Source: Odiellus spinosus (taxonomy: Eukaryota > Arthropoda > Arachnida > Opiliones > Phalangiidae). From it: 64,000 nucleotides of DNA. Within the stretch, counting starts at the first letter, position 1, and every line of letters begins with the position of its first letter. The DNA lies in NCBI GenBank assembly GCA_963920705.1, contig OY987225.1:12852829-12916828 (forward strand). The letters run 5' to 3'. The notes under the pieces were generated by a model. It was not told where the DNA came from and did not search any database. It saw only the letters and a program-made list of their open reading frames with translations. Below are positions 62,801 to 64,000 of this stretch, in pieces. The translations under genes and the position numbers were made by a program.

Positions 62801-64000
62801 ATAAGCTAACATGAACGAATTGCCTCGACTAAAGTCGAGGAGTTGTAATAAAACATTATCCATGGATTAGGTTTGTTCGTTTACAACATAGATTAAAAAT
62901 TAAAATATGGGGATTTTTTATTCCCTTTAAATTCCTTGTATAAGCATTCATAAGCTAACATGAACGAATTGCCTCGAATAAAGTCGAGGAGTTGTAATAA
63001 AACATTTTCCATGGATTAGGTTTGTTCGTTTGCAACCTAGATTAAAAATTAAAATATGGGGATTTTTTATTCCCTTTAAATTCCTTGTAAAAGCATTCAT
63101 AAGCTAACATGAACGAATGAGGAGTTGTAATAAAACATTATCCATGGATTAGGTTTGTTCGTTTGCAACCTAGATTAAAAATTAAAATATGGGGATTTTT
63201 TATTCCCTTTAAATTCCTTGTATAAGCATTCATAAGCTAACATGAACGAATTGCCTCGACTAAAGTCGAGGAGTTGTAATAAAACATTATCCATGGATTA
63301 GGTTTGTTCGTTTGCAACCTAGATTAATAATTAAAATATGGGAATTTTTATTCCCTTTAAATTCCTTGTATAAGAATTCATAGGCTAACATGAACGAATT
63401 GCCTCGACTAAAGTCGAGGAGTTGTAATAAAACAATATCCATGGATTAGGTTTGTTCGTTTGCAACCTAGATTAAAAATTAAAATATGGGTTTTTTTTAT
63501 TCCCTTTAAATTCCTTGTATAAGCATTCATAAGTTAACATGAACGAATTGCCTCGACTAAAGTCGAGGAGTTGTAATAAAACATTATCCATGGATTAGGT
63601 TTGTTCGTTTACAACCTAGATTAAAAATTAAAATATGGGGATTTTTTATTCCCTTTAAATTCCTTGTATAAGCATTCATAAGCTAACATGAACGAATTGC
63701 CTCGACTAAAGTCGAGGATTTGTAATAAAACATTATCCATGGATTAGGTTTGTTCGTTTACAACCTAGATTAAAAATTAAAATATGGGGATTTTTTATTC
63801 CCTTTAAATTCCTTGTATAAGCATTCATAAGCTAACATGAACGAATTGCCTCGACTAAAGTCGAGGAGTTGTAATAAAACATTTTCCATGGATTAGGTTT
63901 GTTCGTTTGTAACCTAGATTAAAAATTAAAATATGGGGATTTTTTATTCCCTTTAAATTCCTTGTTTAAGCATTCATAAGCTAACATGAACGAATGAGGA
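59878..64000 (+). repeat. Terminal higher-order repeat, units offset 1903 and 1457 bp
   Basis: AGAATTCATAGGC at 60013, 61916 and 63373, and AAGTTAACATG at 60171, 62074 and 63531, give offsets of 1903 and 1457 bp. The difference of 446 bp equals about three monomers, lost from the second interval. The third unit is cut by the window end. Confidence 0.85.

Larger units (their letters stand above)
55695..64000 (+). repeat. Satellite array, right domain (runs off the window)
   Basis: Cassette-free array to the end of the window in the same orientation. Near 57480-57540 the TAACCATGG and ACGGG subtype of the left domain appears again. Dyad-bearing and dyad-less monomers alternate in blocks repeated at 862 bp and then at 1903 and 1457 bp. 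The last bases (GAACGAATGAGGA) are the deletion junction of a 133-bp monomer, so the array continues beyond 64000. No gene is visible. Confidence 0.96.

Noticed and set aside
1-64000. CRISPR-like array
   Set aside because: Units are contiguous tandem repeats about 149 bp long with no unique spacers and no cas genes, in a eukaryotic-type satellite.
1-64000. Hammerhead ribozyme or other self-cleaving RNA in the satellite
   Set aside because: I found no CTGATGAG core with a matching GAAA segment in the monomer or cassette on reading. A covariance-model search would be decisive.
1-64000. Promoters, terminators or replication origins
   Set aside because: AT-rich boxes and T-runs occur in every monomer, so such matches carry no information here.

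Overview
This 64 kb window is almost entirely tandem satellite DNA from a eukaryote. I can support no protein-coding gene, tRNA or rRNA. The basic monomer is about 149 bp (148-151 bp), about 31-32% G+C by hand count of a typical unit. It repeats head to tail in one orientation, roughly 400 times or more. Two markers sit in every ordinary monomer: the inverted repeat CCTCGACTAAAGTCGAGG (two perfect 8-bp arms around AA) and, about 30 bp later, the palindrome ATCCATGGAT. Recurrent shortened monomers are 133 bp (16-bp deletion removing the left arm of the dyad), about 142 bp (7-bp deletion between ATTAAAA repeats) and 106 bp (43-bp deletion).

Organism: an arthropod, most likely an insect, is suggested by a short block of CCTAA pentamers (the insect telomere-type TTAGG motif) at 16771-16814, by AT-rich base composition, and by a compact non-autonomous transposon-like insertion. 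This is an inference; species and chromosomal position (pericentromeric, centromeric or subtelomeric) cannot be read from the sequence.

Layout: 1-16523 is satellite with long nested higher-order repeats (HORs), including exact offsets of 2796, 3823, 3392 and 8837 bp between marked monomers. 16524-17394 is an 871-bp non-satellite insertion, flanked by ATTGC on both sides and internally built of short motifs in opposed orientation, like a foldback or miniature inverted-repeat element. 17395-27968 is satellite again, with a 3769-bp duplicated block and a 1278-bp tandem duplication. From 27969 on, the satellite is punctuated seven times by the same unrelated AT-rich cassette (270, 304, then five of 350 bp), always at the same monomer position. 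Between the cassettes lie further HOR domains: 4366-bp offset (34.6-40.6 kb), 431-bp trimer (36.8-37.7 kb), 986-bp heptamer (40.9-43.7 kb), 1460-bp duplication (45.6-48.2 kb), an 862-bp tandem pair (58.2-59.9 kb) and a 1903/1457-bp repeat unit to the window end.

The sequence reads as successive rounds of unequal exchange or amplification acting on monomer subtypes that carry linked diagnostic bases. The short open frames in it are by-products of the repeat: the minus-strand ones recur with the HORs because the DNA recurs. The features most worth study are the conserved dyad with its periodic loss, the cassette locked into the HOR, and the single insertion at the edge of a dyad.
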